A stretch of 64,000 nucleotides of DNA from Monodelphis domestica (GCF_027887165.1 NC_077229.1:345259380-345323379), one strand, 5' to 3'; numbered from the stretch's first letter, positions 44,041-55,555 are shown. Numbers and translations are program-made. Notes: generated by a model from the sequence alone, not told the origin.

Positions 44041-44600
44041 TAAAGATAGTGTCTATAATGTTGCCCCTGAATTATCTGTGAATTTAATCTGGGCCCCTGT
44101 TTGCATGAGTAATTGAGAATTAGCTGTACTTCACTGGCTCCAGTTAATTAGAGGATGACAAGGTTGTTTATGACAATCTTTGATACCAGCTCAAGTAGCT
44201 CAGCTTACTGGGTGTAGACATATAACTCCTCTGGCACAAAAGTCCCAATTTTCACTCCTCATATTTTGAAGAATTGGGATGGAATGGGAGAGTGAAAGAG
44301 ACTCTGTGCTATTCCTTAATGTCCCTCTTTTTTCCATGTTAACACTGAATACAGACTTCTGCTGGGTTGCTACAGTACCAGCATGCATTGGGGGGGAGGG
44401 GTTTGGGAAGGGGAAGAATAGTAGAAGGAAGCAATGTTTGTTTTTCCTTAAAATTTGCAAGACTGGTGTATATAATACAGTTCTTTTCACTTCCAATCTA
44501 GCTCAGACATGGATCAGATCCAACATACTACATCGGGGAGATGATGGCCTTAGATTCCCCACAGGCAATCTCTACATGAAAATCGCCTACTAGGAACCAG
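44041..44600. other. Repeat-free island with homeodomain-like AT words
   Basis: 44050-44210 packs ATGAGTAATTGAGAATTAGC, CAGTTAATTAGAGGATGACA and GACAATCTTTGATACC, that is several TAATTA/AATTAG cores and a TCF/LEF-like CTTTGAT within about 150 bp. No transposon is recognised. Frames at 44200-44496 (-) and 44279-44593 (+) overlap each other and have no domain. Confidence 0.35.
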
Positions 44601-46020
44601 CAACTATACTGTGGATATAAAGATGTTCGTATTACATGCTATGACTATGAAGACATAACAAAATGATTTTTGGCCTCAAGTAGCTTATATTTTAGCTGAG
44701 CATAAATTAGGCTATCTGTAAACAAATAGAAAATATACAAAGTAGATGCAAAGAAATTTTGGAAGATGGACACTAGGAACAAGAAAGTCCAGAAAACTGT
44801 GAAGGACGTTAGGGTTCCTAAGAGGGGGAGAGGAAGAGGGAGCAAATTTTAGGCATGGCAAATAGTCTGGACGAAAGTCATGAGATATGAAATAGAAATA
44901 TCATGCGTGAGGAATGGCAAGTAGCCAATCTGATTGGATCATAGAGTTCATGAAGGGGGAATGATGTGTAATAAAGGTAAACAGAGATCAGACTGTAAAT
45001 GACTTTTTTTTAAACCCTTACCTTCCATCTTAGAATCAAAACTGTATATTGGTTTCAAGGGAGAAGAATGGTAAAGGTTAAGTGACTTGCCCAGGGTCAC
45101 ACAGCTAGGAGGTATCTAAGTCCCGATTTGAACCCAAGACATACCATCTGTACATTTGGCTTTCAATCCACCGAGACACCCAGCTGCCCCCAGTGAAGGA
45201 CTTTAAAGACCAAACAGAGTAATTTGCATTTTTTCATGGAGGGAATAGAGAACCACTAAGGTTTTGAAATTGAGCAGGAGAGTGGCACAATTAGACCTAT
45301 GCTTTAGGGATATCACATTGGCATTTGTGTGGAGGATGGATTGGTTAGAGAAGAAACTTGAGAGAAAGACAAATCAGGAAACTTGATTGTAATAGTCTAA
45401 AGGAAAAGTGATGAGGATGATTGTGGCATGTAGAATCAATAATCTGCATCAACTCATTGTGTACTGCATAATGTTGGGCATTAGTTGGGCAATGAAAAGT
45501 TGACAATAACTCTGAGGCTTAGCATTGCATAACTGGAAGTACATTGCTGCCCTTGACAGAAACGGGAAGGTGGAGCAAGTGGAGCATTTGGGGGAAAAGA
45601 TGATGACTTCTGCTCTAAACAGAAATGCTTAGATTGGACAGAAAAGCTGTCCACTAGGCAATGATTGATGAGCTCCAGAAGAACTGGCAAGATCCCTGAG
45701 AGAAAAGAAAGCATTTCCATAGCTAGGGACCACCATGGATAATGATCTAGAAAAATTATCTGAGAAGAAACAGGCAGATATTAAGATTATATTGGAGGAG
45801 ATTAGATTAGAAATTAGATTAGAATCAGAAAGGATGCTTAACTCAAGAAGACTTGAAAGGATAGGACCAAAGTAATAAGTGGAAAGGTTGGCCCAATATG
45901 TTGAATTTGGTATACAAATAGATTGGGCTTGCTGAGAAATGAGATCTAGAATTAAACATTTTCTCCCACAAAATCCCACACTTGACTTGAGGAGGAGGAA
46001 GGGAAAGAAGGAAGACTATT
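44601..46020 (-). repeat. Long L2 LINE, split by a SINE
   Basis: Antisense L2: TGTGGATATAAAGATG, TTGGCCTCAAGTAGCTTATA, GAATGATGTGTAATAAAGG up to 45005. Then after the SINE: GGACTTTAAAGACCAAACAG, GGCACAATTAGACCTATGC, GGAGGATGGATTGG, GACAATAACTCTGAGGCTTA and RT-proximal text to about 46000. No frame survives. Confidence 0.62.
45003..45195 (-). mobile_element. SINE1_MD/Mon-1 type SINE inside L2
   Basis: Antisense: AAACCCTTACCTTCCATCTT, AAGTGACTTGCCCAGGGTCA, CACACAGCTAGGAGGTATC, head end CACCCAGCTGCCCCC. The flanks AATGACTTT and AAGGACTTT may be the remains of a target duplication. Confidence 0.82.
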
Positions 46021-46930
46021 TGGATTGTAGTCATCTAAATTCTGTCAAGGAAGCCAAGTAGAAGACTTCAGAATAGACAATCACTTGTTCCTCTCTGTTT
46101 CACTCCTCTGCCTCCATACTCCCCCTCAAAAACAAACAAATGATATTGGGTACTTAAGTTTTTAACAAGAATACAAGTAAACCATTCCAGAAGTCATAAT
46201 CAAAATGTTCACATGCTTCGGTAATGAATCCCAATAGTCTGCGATTAGCCTTTTAAAAATCTGGTCCTCTGGAAAACACTCAATTCTCAATGCTACAATT
46301 TTGTGATGTACCAAGAAGGTTAAAGAAGTACTGAACATTCAGAACTTAATTTCCCTTTTTGGAAGTTAGCTATTCCTTTTGTATCCTGAAGTTACCTGGG
46401 ACTTTGGTCTGCGTAGTCAATGAGTGCCCAAGTTTGAAGAATTCTTTAAAAAAAAAACAAAACACCATCAAAAGAGTTTACCTTGCTTCCATTAGCCACA
46501 TAGAAGAGAAATCACTGTTAGGTTCAAATCATACTGCCCAAAGCGCTAAAGCTCAGAGATCAGTAATTCATTTCCAGGCTGCTCAGATTTCCTTAATACA
46601 GACTGGCCAAAGGAAGATTAGCACACTGATCCACACTGACCACAAATAACCTTATCTTTAAAAATAAAGTTAATGAACCATAAAATGAGCAGAACGATAG
46701 CCTCTAATTGCTTCTGTTCCTGGCCTTTGATGAAAGCCATGGTTTTTATTCAAGAGGCCCTTTCCCTGGTCCCAGAAGCCTCTCTTTTTGTCATTTGCAG
46801 CCAATCAGCCATAGCAAACCACCATTCTCTTGACGGGTGGTTTCCAGGGTAGTTAAAATGACCTGTGTTACTTATTAGTTGGTCATTTTGATAGTTTCTA
46901 GTATTTCTTCTTCCAAAACAGTGGACTAAA
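46021..46930. other. Repeat-free island, strongest candidate conserved element
   Basis: From about 46180 to 46910 I recognise no transposon. Motif-like words: GACCACAAATAA (Runx-like), AAATAAAGTTAATGAACC, CTCTAATTGC, GGCCTTTGATGAAAGCC (TCF/LEF core within a near-palindrome), CAGCCAATCAG (CCAAT box-like). A 96-codon frame (46359-46649 +) includes a run of Lys from A-rich DNA and no domain. I favour non-coding regulatory DNA. Confidence 0.38.
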
Positions 46931-47934
46931 AAAAGAAAATCTCAAGCCAAAAAAATAATAATTCTCCCCAAACTTAATCCATGCCCTGTGATCTTACAAC
47001 TTAATTATAACAAGCCAGACAAGGAGAAAATTAAGTACAGCCAATGAAGGGGAGAGGCTGGCCATAGGAGGGTTATATAATTGGCCCTTAGTTTCCCTCT
47101 TCTGTTTGTCTTTTCTCCTAGTGAGAACCTGGAAGAGGGCCATGGCACCTGCTCTTCTAGAGGCCCCCAAATCAAAAACGTTATCTTTGCATCTCCCCAT
47201 ATGCTCTTTACAGAGTAGGTATCTGACAGATGTTAATTTTTATTGAGTGAATATCACATTTTATAGCTACTGTGTACTGTGTAACTAATACACATATTTG
47301 GCAAAAAAGCAACTAAGAACCAAGAGAGCAATTCATATCAAAATGAAAATTTTCAAGATAAACAACTCTAGAAAACTTAAGAATTCTGGATGATCCCATG
47401 ACCAACCCAATCTCTTAATGGCCACCAACTGAAGGAGGGTGATGGGCCCAAGGTCCAGAATGAAACATGCATTTTTGTAAATATGTTGATTTCTTATGCT
47501 TAACTGCTTATCTTTTACCAGGATTGTGGCTTTTTTTAAAATTTGGCAAGGGGGACAGGGGAGATATTAATAAAAGCCCCCCCCCCCAAAAGTGTTTTAT
47601 TAAAGCATGTTTTTAAGTGTTTGGAATAGGAAAAAAGGCAGTTTAGAGGAACATATAGACAAATGAAACAGTTTTGAAAGTACATTTTGAATTTCTTATA
47701 TGTATATATTTTTTAAAGCAAGTTGTATGTAATAAAGGTGTTTTATTTTATTTATTGGTTTCACACTCTTTTTCTGTTCTATTTTCTAGATGGAAATGTT
47801 CCTTTTTGGGATGCTTATTAAATTCAGAACAAAAAAATTTTAATAAATTGTTACCAACAATAAAATGTAAAATGTATTTTTGTAAAAAGTACAACAAAGA
47901 ATTGTCATTCTTTGACCTTTCTACTTGACTGAAA
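46931..47934. other. No recognised feature
   Basis: AT-rich unassigned DNA. A C13 run near 47578 and short frames (46994-47200 -, 47674-47928 +) have no recognisable features. Confidence 0.35.
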
Positions 47935-49490
47935 CTGTGCTCTCCAAGAACCCCAGTGATCTCTTAATTCCTGAATCCAATGACCCTTTCTCATTCTTCA
48001 TCCTTTTTTGACTTTTTTGACCTCTCCACAGTGTTTGCTACTGCTGAACGGCTTTTTCTTTTTCTGAATAGTCTCTACTATAGGTTTTTGTGAGGGTGCC
48101 ATCATAGCTCTTTCTGTCCTGGGCTGGAGGATTTCTTTTCCTTTTCCTTTGCTGTATCGTTATACATGTTCTATATCTATGAATGTTTGAACCCTAGGAC
48201 TCTGTCCTGGGTCCTCTTCTCCCTCTACAATTTCTATCATTGAACTTACTTGCTCCCACAGATTAAATGATCACATCTCTGCTTATGACCCTTAATAGAA
48301 TAGAATAAAATGACTCCCACATCCGGCACTTATTTCTAGACTAACATCCAGTTGTGAATCCTTGGTTTTCTCAACATTGTTATTTCTTTGTTCTCTGCTT
48401 ACCTATCTGGCTGCTCCTCCTCAGTCTCTTTTACAGTATCACCATCTGTGGCCCATTCCCTATGTGTGGGTAGATCCCAAAACTCTGTCCTCTGATCACT
48501 TCCCTTCTCTATATACTCTTTCTTTCAGTGAATCCAATAGTCCCATGGGGGTAAACTCTAATGAAGAAAACTACCAAATCTACATCATCAATGCTCATGT
48601 CACTGTTGAACTCCACTGCCTCATTTCTAGCTGCCCCCTGGACACTTCTACTTGTACACCACCATGTATGCATCTTCAGTGCATGTTCAAAATTGAACTT
48701 TCCCCTTAAAACAATGCCTCTTCCTAAGTGTCCTAATTCTGTTGCAGGGACCATTATTGTACTAGTTACTTAGATTCAAAATCCCAGTCAGGCAACACTT
48801 CTTACTCATCCTAATATCCATTTAGATGCCAGGTCTTGCTGAAAATAACTCCTCAACATTTCTGCCTCGATGGTATCCATTTCTCTCCACTGACACAGCC
48901 ATTATCCCAGATCTGGCCTTCATCCCTTCTTTCTTGGACTTTTTCAAGAATCTTAAAATCCTGACCCTGCAACCAGTCAATTCCTTCTCTAAACCATTCT
49001 CCACATGGCTGCCTAAATTGTGTTCCTTTCTTTTTTTTTTTAGTTTACTTATTTAAATTAATTAATTTAGACTATTTTTCCATAGTTACATGAATCATTT
49101 TCTTTCCCTGCCCTCCTCACACACCCCCTCCCATAGCCAATGAGCGATTCTACCAGGTTTTACACGTGTCATTGATCAAGATTGTATTTCTAAAATATGG
49201 ATCTGACCATATCACTATCCTTCTCAAGAACTTGCAGTGACTTCCCATTGCTTGAGTCTGGAATGCTTACAGGTCATTCGACTAGAAATGTCTAATAGGT
49301 AAAGGGTAATGGGGACTTGGAACTCTAGAGAGAATAAGGTTGCATGTTTTGAGAATTATCTACACAGAGATGATCATGGAATCTATGGAATTTGCTAGAT
49401 TAAAATGCAAATACTTCTGCTTGGCATTTTAAGTCCTCCATAATCTACTTCCAACCTGCCTTTCCAGACCCTTCAATGTTTTTTGCCTAA
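47935..49490 (+). repeat. L2 LINE, split by an L1 3' end
   Basis: Sense L2: AGAACCCCAGTGATCTCTTA, CTAGGACTCTGTCCTGGGTC (the GSVLGP codons), GAATCCTTGGTTTTCTC, CTCATGTCACTGTTGAAC, then after 49190 CTGACCATATCACTATCC, CAGTGACTTCCCATTGC and GGCATTTTAAGTCCTCCATA. Frames of 115, 70 and 76 codons are remnants. A separate antisense-looking repeat may lie at 49260-49380. Confidence 0.58.
49028..49190 (-). mobile_element. Short L1 3' end inside L2
   Basis: Antisense L1 3' UTR: a poly-T stretch, TTTTCCATAGTTACATGAAT, then CCCATAGCCAATGAGCGATT and CACGTGTCATTGATCAAGAT. It separates two L2 pieces. Target duplication is not clear. Confidence 0.75.
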
Positions 49491-49497
49491 TATGTAT

Positions 49498-49680
49498 TGC
49501 ATAGGCCTAGACTTGGGAGGTCCTGGGTTCAAATCTGGTCTCAGATACTTCCCAACTGTGTGACCTCGAGCAAGACACTTAACACCCATTACCTAGCCCT
49601 TACTGCTCTTCTGCCTTAGAACTAATACACTGTGTTGATTCTATGATGGAAGGTAAGGTCTTTTTTAAAAAATGGATGAG
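49498..49680 (+). repeat. 5'-truncated SINE
   Basis: GCCTAGACTTGGGAGGTCCT, GGGTTCAAATCTGGTCTCAG, core with GTGTGACCTCGAGCAAG, and tail GGAAGGTAAGGTC. The first ~30 bp of the head are missing. Confidence 0.75.
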
Positions 49681-50355
49681 CAATTTGAGAAATAGCTCAT
49701 AACTCTGACACAGAGACATTACATAGTAGTAATGGGGAACTTCAATTAGTCAGATTTTCTGGGATTTTTTCCCTGTGAAAAGTAAAGCAATTCATACCAT
49801 CATGTCTTAATGATAATTTCAATCTTCAAAATGTAGAGAAACTACCAAGGGGAGATTCTAATCTATTGTAGATCTAGATCTAGAATCCAAAATAGAGGAT
49901 ATGAATTGAAAATGATGGGAAACCTGAAAGGAAATGTTCACCATGTCCTGGAGTTTGTGATAAAGAAAAAAGAAAATTGAGACATATTCTGAAATGCACC
50001 CTACGTTCTGAACAAGCTGATTTCAGAAGGTTCAAAGGAAGGCTAGGTAGGAACTCTTCTACCGGCAGAGAGGGATGAGAGATGGGAGACACTCAAGAAT
50101 GAAGTTTTGAAGACACAAAAAGTAACAAGTTTGGGGAAGAGGAAAAATGCAGATGTATTGAGAGACTGATATGGACGCACAGACATCTCGCCAACCAACT
50201 TGAACTTTAAAAATTAAAATGTAGAGCATGGAAGCAAGGACAGGCAACAGAGGACAAATCCAAAGGCACAGTAATGTCAGTAAACTGAGCTACAGCTCCA
50301 AAGAAGGACAGAAAAAAAAAAGAATTGTTAAAAACTATATTAAAAGGAAAAAAGG
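49681..50355. other. Unassigned; possible decayed CR1/L3 body
   Basis: The orientation and following sequence suggest it may be the 5'-ward part of the L3 copy that continues at 50589, but I recognise no motif. Short frames (49880-50092 -, 50228-50413 +) are uninformative. Confidence 0.3.
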
Positions 50356-50588
50356 AAAGCATTTTCTTTCTTTTAAAAACCCTTGCCTGCCTTGGAATCA
50401 AATACTGTACTAAGTATTGATTGCAAAGCAGAAGAGTGGTAAGGGGAGAGGCAATTGGGCTTAAGTGACTTGCCCAGGCTGACAGAACTTGGAAATATCT
50501 GAGGACAGATTTGAACAAAGGATCTCCCATCTCCAAGCCTGGTTCTCTATCCACTGAGCCGCATGCTGGCCTCTGTAAAGCATTTTCT
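50356..50588 (-). mobile_element. SINE with perfect target duplication
   Basis: Antisense body at about 50368-50576: AAAAACCCTTGCCTGCCTTG, AAGTGACTTGCCCAGGC, CTCCCATCTCCAAGCCTGGT, GAGCCGCATGCTGGCC. The 12-bp duplication AAAGCATTTTCT is identical at 50356-50367 and 50577-50588. Confidence 0.9.
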
Positions 50589-51340
50589 AAACCATGGTAG
50601 GTATTATTATCATTCTGTACTCTGTCCTGGACAGACCACAGCTCAAATATCCTGTTCATTTGTGGATTCTGGAGTTTAAGAAGGCTATTAGGAATCTAAA
50701 AAGTTTCTGGAGGAGGGCAATCAGGATGGATTGAGTCCAGCTCACAGGAAGATGTGTGGGAAGAATTGAAGTTGTTTTATGTTTATAATTTTTATTTTAT
50801 ATATTTATAATTTTAAGTTTGTAGTTGTTTTATGCAGATGAGAAGTCTTGACAGGGCTGGGGGAAGGGAAAATGATAGAATCAGAAATGATGGCTAGAGA
50901 TTGTGAAGTAGCAAACGCAGGCTTGAAAAATCATCCTAACAATTAGAGTTGTACAAAAGTACCTCAAAAAGTAATAGATCTGGGGCAGTGAGGTGGCTCG
51001 GTAGATAGAAAGTCACGTCTAAAGATGGTAGGTCCTGAGTTAAAATCTGGCCTCAGACACTTCTGAGCTATGTGACCCTGGTCAAATCACTTAACTCCAA
51101 TTGCTACCGCTCTTTTGCCTCGGAATAAATACCTAGAATTGGTTCTAAGACAGAAGATAAAAAAAAAAGTGATAATTTCTCAAAATTGGATCCCTTCACT
51201 GGAATTCCTCAGACATAAACACCACTATCTGTCAGGGTTGCAATTGTAGAGATTGAAGTCTCTTCCAACTCTCTTGCTTTGTAATTTTATGATCCCTTGT
51301 GCTCTCTTGAAGCACATATGCCTCTTGAACTGTGTCCCAA
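50589..51340 (+). repeat. CR1/L3 3' region split by a SINE
   Basis: Sense L3: TACTCTGTCCTGGACAGACC, GTTTCTGGAGGAGGGCAATC, AGGATGGATTGAGTCC, AGATGAGAAGTCTTGACAGG. After the SINE it continues with GTCAGGGTTGCAATTGTAGA, GAAGTCTCTTCCAACTCTC and TGTAATTTTATGATCCC, the L3 3' tip. No frame. Confidence 0.55.
50966..51180 (+). mobile_element. SINE with diverged target duplication
   Basis: Body at about 50982-51164: GGGGCAGTGAGGTGGCTCGG head, GGTCCTGAGTTAAAATCTGG, AGCTATGTGACCCTGGTCAA, CAGAAGATAAAAA tail. Flanks AAAAAGTAATAGATCT and AAAAGTGATAATTTCT are partly matching. Confidence 0.8.
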
Positions 51341-51399
51341 ATATCATCCTTTCAGCTTCATCCCTTTGGTTTAAGATTTTAAGCTCAGTTAAACCCTCA

Positions 51400-51565
51400 T
51401 CACGTGAGCAAGTCACTTAACCTTGTTTGTCTCAGTTTCTCCATCTATAAAATGATCTGGAGAAGGAAAATGGCAAATCACTCCAGCTGTCTTTACCAAG
51501 AAAACCTCAATGGAGTCACAAAGAGTGAGAGATGACTTAAAAACAACTAACAATAACAAATAGCA
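51400..51565 (+). repeat. CORE-SINE 3' part
   Basis: GAGCAAGTCACTTAACCTTG, CTCAGTTTCTCCATCTATAA, GAGAAGGAAAATGGCAAATC, TTTACCAAGAAAACCTC, GTCACAAAGAGTGAGAGATG, then CAACTAACAATAACAA. The head is missing. Confidence 0.65.
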
Positions 51566-51579
51566 AACACTCTAGGAAA

Positions 51580-51890
51580 GAATAACACTTTAGGGGAATA
51601 TCTGTCCCTCACTGTGACTTGAGGTTCTACTGATGAGAAGCAGGTAGCCAGAATGGACAAACTAGGGAAAAAGGAGGGGGGCTTCAAAATAGGAGACTCA
51701 GGTTTGATATAAGGAAATTTTTAGGTAAAATGGGCAGCCTTAGGAGAAAGGGCTATGGGTTTCTCTCACCCTAGATGCTTCCACAGTTTCCATGTTTCAA
51801 AAATATCACAGTGCAGATTTGTGGTCAGGTTACATCATGTTAAATATATCTCAGGTGTCCTCGTGCTCTGAGATTCTGTGACTCTGGGAC
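51580..51890 (+). repeat. CR1/L3 3' end
   Basis: Sense L3 3' text: GGCTTCAAAATAGGAGACTC, GATATAAGGAAATTTTTAGG, GGGCAGCCTTAGGAGAAAG, CTCAGGTGTCCTCGTGCTCT, GAGATTCTGTGACTCTG. Confidence 0.55.
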
Positions 51891-51899
51891 TACAAAAGG

Positions 51900-52900
51900 G
51901 TCCTAGGAAAGAATTTGGGGAAGAAAAGTGTATGGAATGGAAGAGACCTGGAGAACAGAGGACAAGCTTGAGTTAACAGTGTACAATTTCCTTTCTCCTC
52001 ATGTTCTCTCACAGACTTTTCAGAAGTCAAACCATGGGGCAGAGTGGCACTTCTTCCTCATCCTCCTTTTTTCTCTAGCTTTGCTGCAGGAACACCTCCT
52101 ATCTCTGTCCCAAATCTCAGCAATGTTTACTACCCCTCATCTGCCTTTTCTGCCACATGTGCCAGTCAGGAAGTCACACAGCGAGGGAAGGCTTTCAGAT
52201 GATTCTGATGCCACCCACACCGTTGCCACTTTTCTCACCCCACTGGACGGGTCTTGCCAGTCCTCTTGCCCCCAGGCTCCTTCTCTGACAAGGAAGGCTG
52301 TGTTTAAGCCATGTAAGGCACGCCAGCTACTAAAGCCAGGCAGAACAGCAGAAGGCATGTTGGTCTCTCCTGCAAGAGGGTACAACTTTCTGAGTGGGCA
52401 GAAAGGAAGATGTGGGGCGTGTGAAAGAGAGAAAAGAGGGAGCGACATCAGGCAAGGGACCTGGGTATATGAGTGGGAGGGATGGGAGGCGAGACATGGG
52501 ATGGAAAAGGAGGAGAGCTGGAAGATCCCAAGTGACAAGGGCACCAAAGCACGACAGGGAGAGACAGGCTTAGGTGAGGAAACGATGCTAGCAGTTTGCG
52601 CACTTGGCGCAGTGGGGCCTCAGTCTGGGTGCGCTTCATTCTCCTGTATCTGGGAGAAAGGGCGGGTGGTTTTCGGAGGTGGGAGCAAGGGAAGGGGAAG
52701 GAACGTGACTGTTGGGAGCCTAGGGTTGTGGGACAAAAGCGGGGGCAGGGGGGGGAAGAGGCTATTATAGAAGAGGAGGGATGAAATAGTACTGCAGAGG
52801 CTGCTACCTGATCTCCCATTCTACCGATGTGTAAGCTGAACTGAACAACCCATGTGCCACCTTCCTTGTCAGTTTTTCCAGCCAGCATCTTTTGAGATGG
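51900..52900 (+). other. CpG-enriched segment with a 280-codon open frame
   Basis: A plus-strand frame stays open from 51928 to 52770. Minus-strand frames of 136 and 146 codons overlap it, so openness partly reflects GC-rich, stop-poor composition. I counted about 17 CpGs at 52150-52830, clearly above the surroundings, densest at 52560-52740 (GCGCACTTGGCGCAG). A possible exon is 52090-52312, preceded by a pyrimidine tract ending TTTGCTGCAG and followed by the donor-like GTAAGG. The predicted peptide (HSEGRLSDDSDATHTVATF) matches nothing that I recognise. It could be an exon, an alternative promoter or non-coding conserved DNA. Confidence 0.38.
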
Positions 52901-52944
52901 CGAGTTAGAACATCATTTTAAATCTAGAGTCAAAGAAGGTAAGT

Positions 52945-53165
52945 TAGAACCTGAAGAAAGGGTGGGATAACTAGCATACAGCTGAAGAAAGAGCCTGGAT
53001 TTAGAACCAGAAAATTCCTACCTCTGGGACCTTGGGCATGGAGAGAGGTTTTTTCTGGACTTCTGTTCACTTTTTCTAGACTTCTGTTTCGTCACTTCTA
53101 AAATGAGAGGGCGAGACTGGATGATCTCTAAGACTTATTGTGGCACTTATACCTGTGTGTTTGAG
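52945..53165 (+). repeat. MIR-like SINE
   Basis: Sense: GAGCCTGGATTTAGAACCAG, CCTCTGGGACCTTGGGCA, TTCGTCACTTCTAAAATGAG, GACTGGATGATCTCTAAGAC. Confidence 0.5.
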
Positions 53166-53269
53166 TGCAGAAGGTTAGTAGCTCCATATGCTTCCTATAG
53201 AAAAACACATTTATGTCTATAAATCTTACCCTCCGCCCCATGTATTCCTCACTAAAGCCCTTGAAGCAT

Positions 53270-53535
53270 TTTTTGAACAAGCATTTTTTGAGTGCCTACT
53301 ATGTGCCAGGCACTGTACTATGTACTTATACCTTCATTTGATTTTCATAACAACCCTGTTAGGTAGGTAGGTGCTATTATCTGCATTTTATAGGTGTGGA
53401 AATTGAAGCAGACAGAAGTTAAATGACTTGCCTAGGGTCACACAACTAGTAAATATGTGAAGTCTTATTTGAACTGAATTCTTTCTGGCTTCACTAGGTA
53501 GTTTTCTATGCACTACATCATCTTGCTGCTTCTGC
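53270..53535 (-). repeat. MIR-type SINE
   Basis: Antisense MIR in order: GCATTTTTTGAGTGCCTACT, ATGTGCCAGGCACTGTACTA, GATTTTCATAACAACCCTGT, AATTGAAGCAGACAGAAG, ACTTGCCTAGGGTCACACAA, ending at CTATGCACTACATCATC. Confidence 0.7.
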
Positions 53536-54744
53536 AATAGATAGAAAAAGTATTATTATGCTCATATTGCAGAAAGAGAAATGGTTATTAAATAATAGAA
53601 CCAGATTAAAACTTGGTTCTCAGAAGTCCAAGATCATTTCTTATTTGGCTATACCACACTGTTGCCTCAGAAACAGTTAATGTGTGCTAGATTTCTGGTG
53701 TTCCCATCCCTGGATTAGTAGTGGATTTTTTTTTAAGCTAGAAATGACAAATTAGACCCTTTTATTATAGAAACTTCAGGCTTGGACAAATTTTTTTTTC
53801 ACAGGCCAATGTGTGACACATGGCTCTTTGTTGGAATAAATAATTTTGTCTCCTTCCCTGGTAACTGTTTTGAGTTCCCAAGTTTCCCAGGTCTGGGTGG
53901 TGTAATGTTTTGCAAAGGAAGTATTTGAGATTCTTCTGTTGCCACAATTGATGTTCTAAGCACCCGACATTCTTAACTAACCTCAGACCTGGTTTCTGTT
54001 GAGTATTGATGGATTCCTCCCTACCCCAGCTTCTCATCTGAGAATTCGGTATTCTTATTGAAAAGTATTTCTGCTGAGAAAATGTTATGAGCATTCAGTG
54101 AATTTCTCTCCTAAGTACTCTCAATAGTTTAAGTGGGACCATTTTTTAGCAAAGTACAAGGACCTGAAGACTCATTACCAAACAGGAATCATTTGAAAGC
54201 TGCTCTCTTCCATCCTGGAGTGCTTAGAGGAATTGTTTGGAGCATATTTTACAAATCTAGAGAAATCACCAGGCCAGTTGTGAGCACCAAACATTTCCCA
54301 AGGCTGTACCCTCCTCTCAAGAGTAATTTAAAGATTACATTTGAAGCCTGGATTATGGGTTTGGCCATGTACAGATCGATTTTAGGAAGTAGACAGGTGA
54401 CCATCTGCAAAGCTGATTGAGTGTCTAGCAGTTTTCCTCAGGGGTTACTTGGTACAAGTTGTGCTTAAGGAGAAACTTGCGCCCAAATTTGCCTTGATAT
54501 TCTCTGCTCCATTCAGGGCAGCGTATATCCTCTTTTGTCAGAATCAATTCTCTCCATAATTCTTAGAGAACCAAGACAGAGAAGTATCTGTGAAATGATG
54601 AGCAGTCAAGCTGAAACCGATACTTCTTCTTGGGCTTGGAGTGGAACTAGAGTTATGGGTCTTTGGTCTAGTCCCACTTGTGCTGTCAGTCACTGCTATT
54701 TAGACTGCTCCATTGTTTCATTGGTGGAGCCACTGTGTCCAAGT
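53536..54744. other. Repeat-poor DNA; candidate conserved part at 54130-54430
   Basis: No clear transposon. 53536-53680 has MIR-like scraps. 54130-54430 has balanced composition and a 95-codon frame (54133-54420 +) with no known domain. 54535-54774 carries another frame without a recognisable domain. The word GTGACCATCTGCAAAGCTGA at 54398 recurs in variant form at 56749 (GTGACCATCTGCAAAACTAA) in a different context. Confidence 0.3.
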
Positions 54745-55110
54745 CGACAAACATTTATTAATAGTTTACAATGAGCTAGGCATACTAGCGAGACAAGTCC
54801 AATAGAAAGAAAGGCAGTTCCTGGTCTTTAAGAGCATACATTCTAACGTGGGAAGCAGTACAGAAAAGGGAGGTGAAAAATGAAGAGGGAGGAGGCTGGG
54901 AAGGTTCCCCTCGAAGAGAATAGTGGCAAAGATAGAGAGTGAGCATGGCTAGTCTGGATGCTTCCTCAAAATAGAGGTTCCAGGAAGAACTCACCAATGG
55001 GAGACAGGCGCTTTGGGGGGAGGGTGGCAAATAGCAGCTAAGACTTGTCAGCAAAATCTTGAAAACAAGGAGATTTTAAACAGAGGCTGGATAAGGTTTT
55101 ATCAGGGCCA
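54745..55110 (-). repeat. L2 3' region
   Basis: Antisense L2: ACAAACATTTATTAATAGTT, TGAGCTAGGCATACTAG, AAGAGCATACATTCTAACGT, then a diverged continuation with GAGACAGGCGCTTTGGGG. Confidence 0.5.
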
Positions 55111-55555
55111 TTATAGAAGAGATTCCTCAATGCCACAAAAAGGTGACCTCTGATATTCTGTCCCAAGTTGCAATCCCTTCATTCCTTGGGCAGGTCATCT
55201 ATGGCCCGGGGCTCATCCTAGTGGGGAATGGATACACCCAGAGAGACCACAAGCCCTCGAGGCTGTCTTATTCTGTATGATTCTTGTTCCTATTTTCCTG
55301 TGGATTCTTTATACAAGATGGATCTCATCTGCTGAAGGTTATGTATGCTATGGCATTAGAACATGTGTAGATATCATTGTAGGACCTTTGAGAGAAAGGA
55401 AACCAGAATGGGGAAGGACCTCAAGGTCATGCCAGATATGCATTAGTTAAATTTAGAAGGGAAACACAGCAATAATAATAATAGCTGCCATTTAGATATC
55501 TTCTATTAGACAACATTCACATAAAGTATTATGGTTTGCCAAGTGCTTCACAAAC
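55111..55555. other. Unassigned; MIR scrap next to the palindrome
   Basis: 55111-55460 has no recognised feature. 55465-55555 (AATAATAGCTGCCATTTAG, GGTTTGCCAAGTGCTTCACA) is the start of an antisense MIR. The palindromic element inserted at its right edge. Confidence 0.4.
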
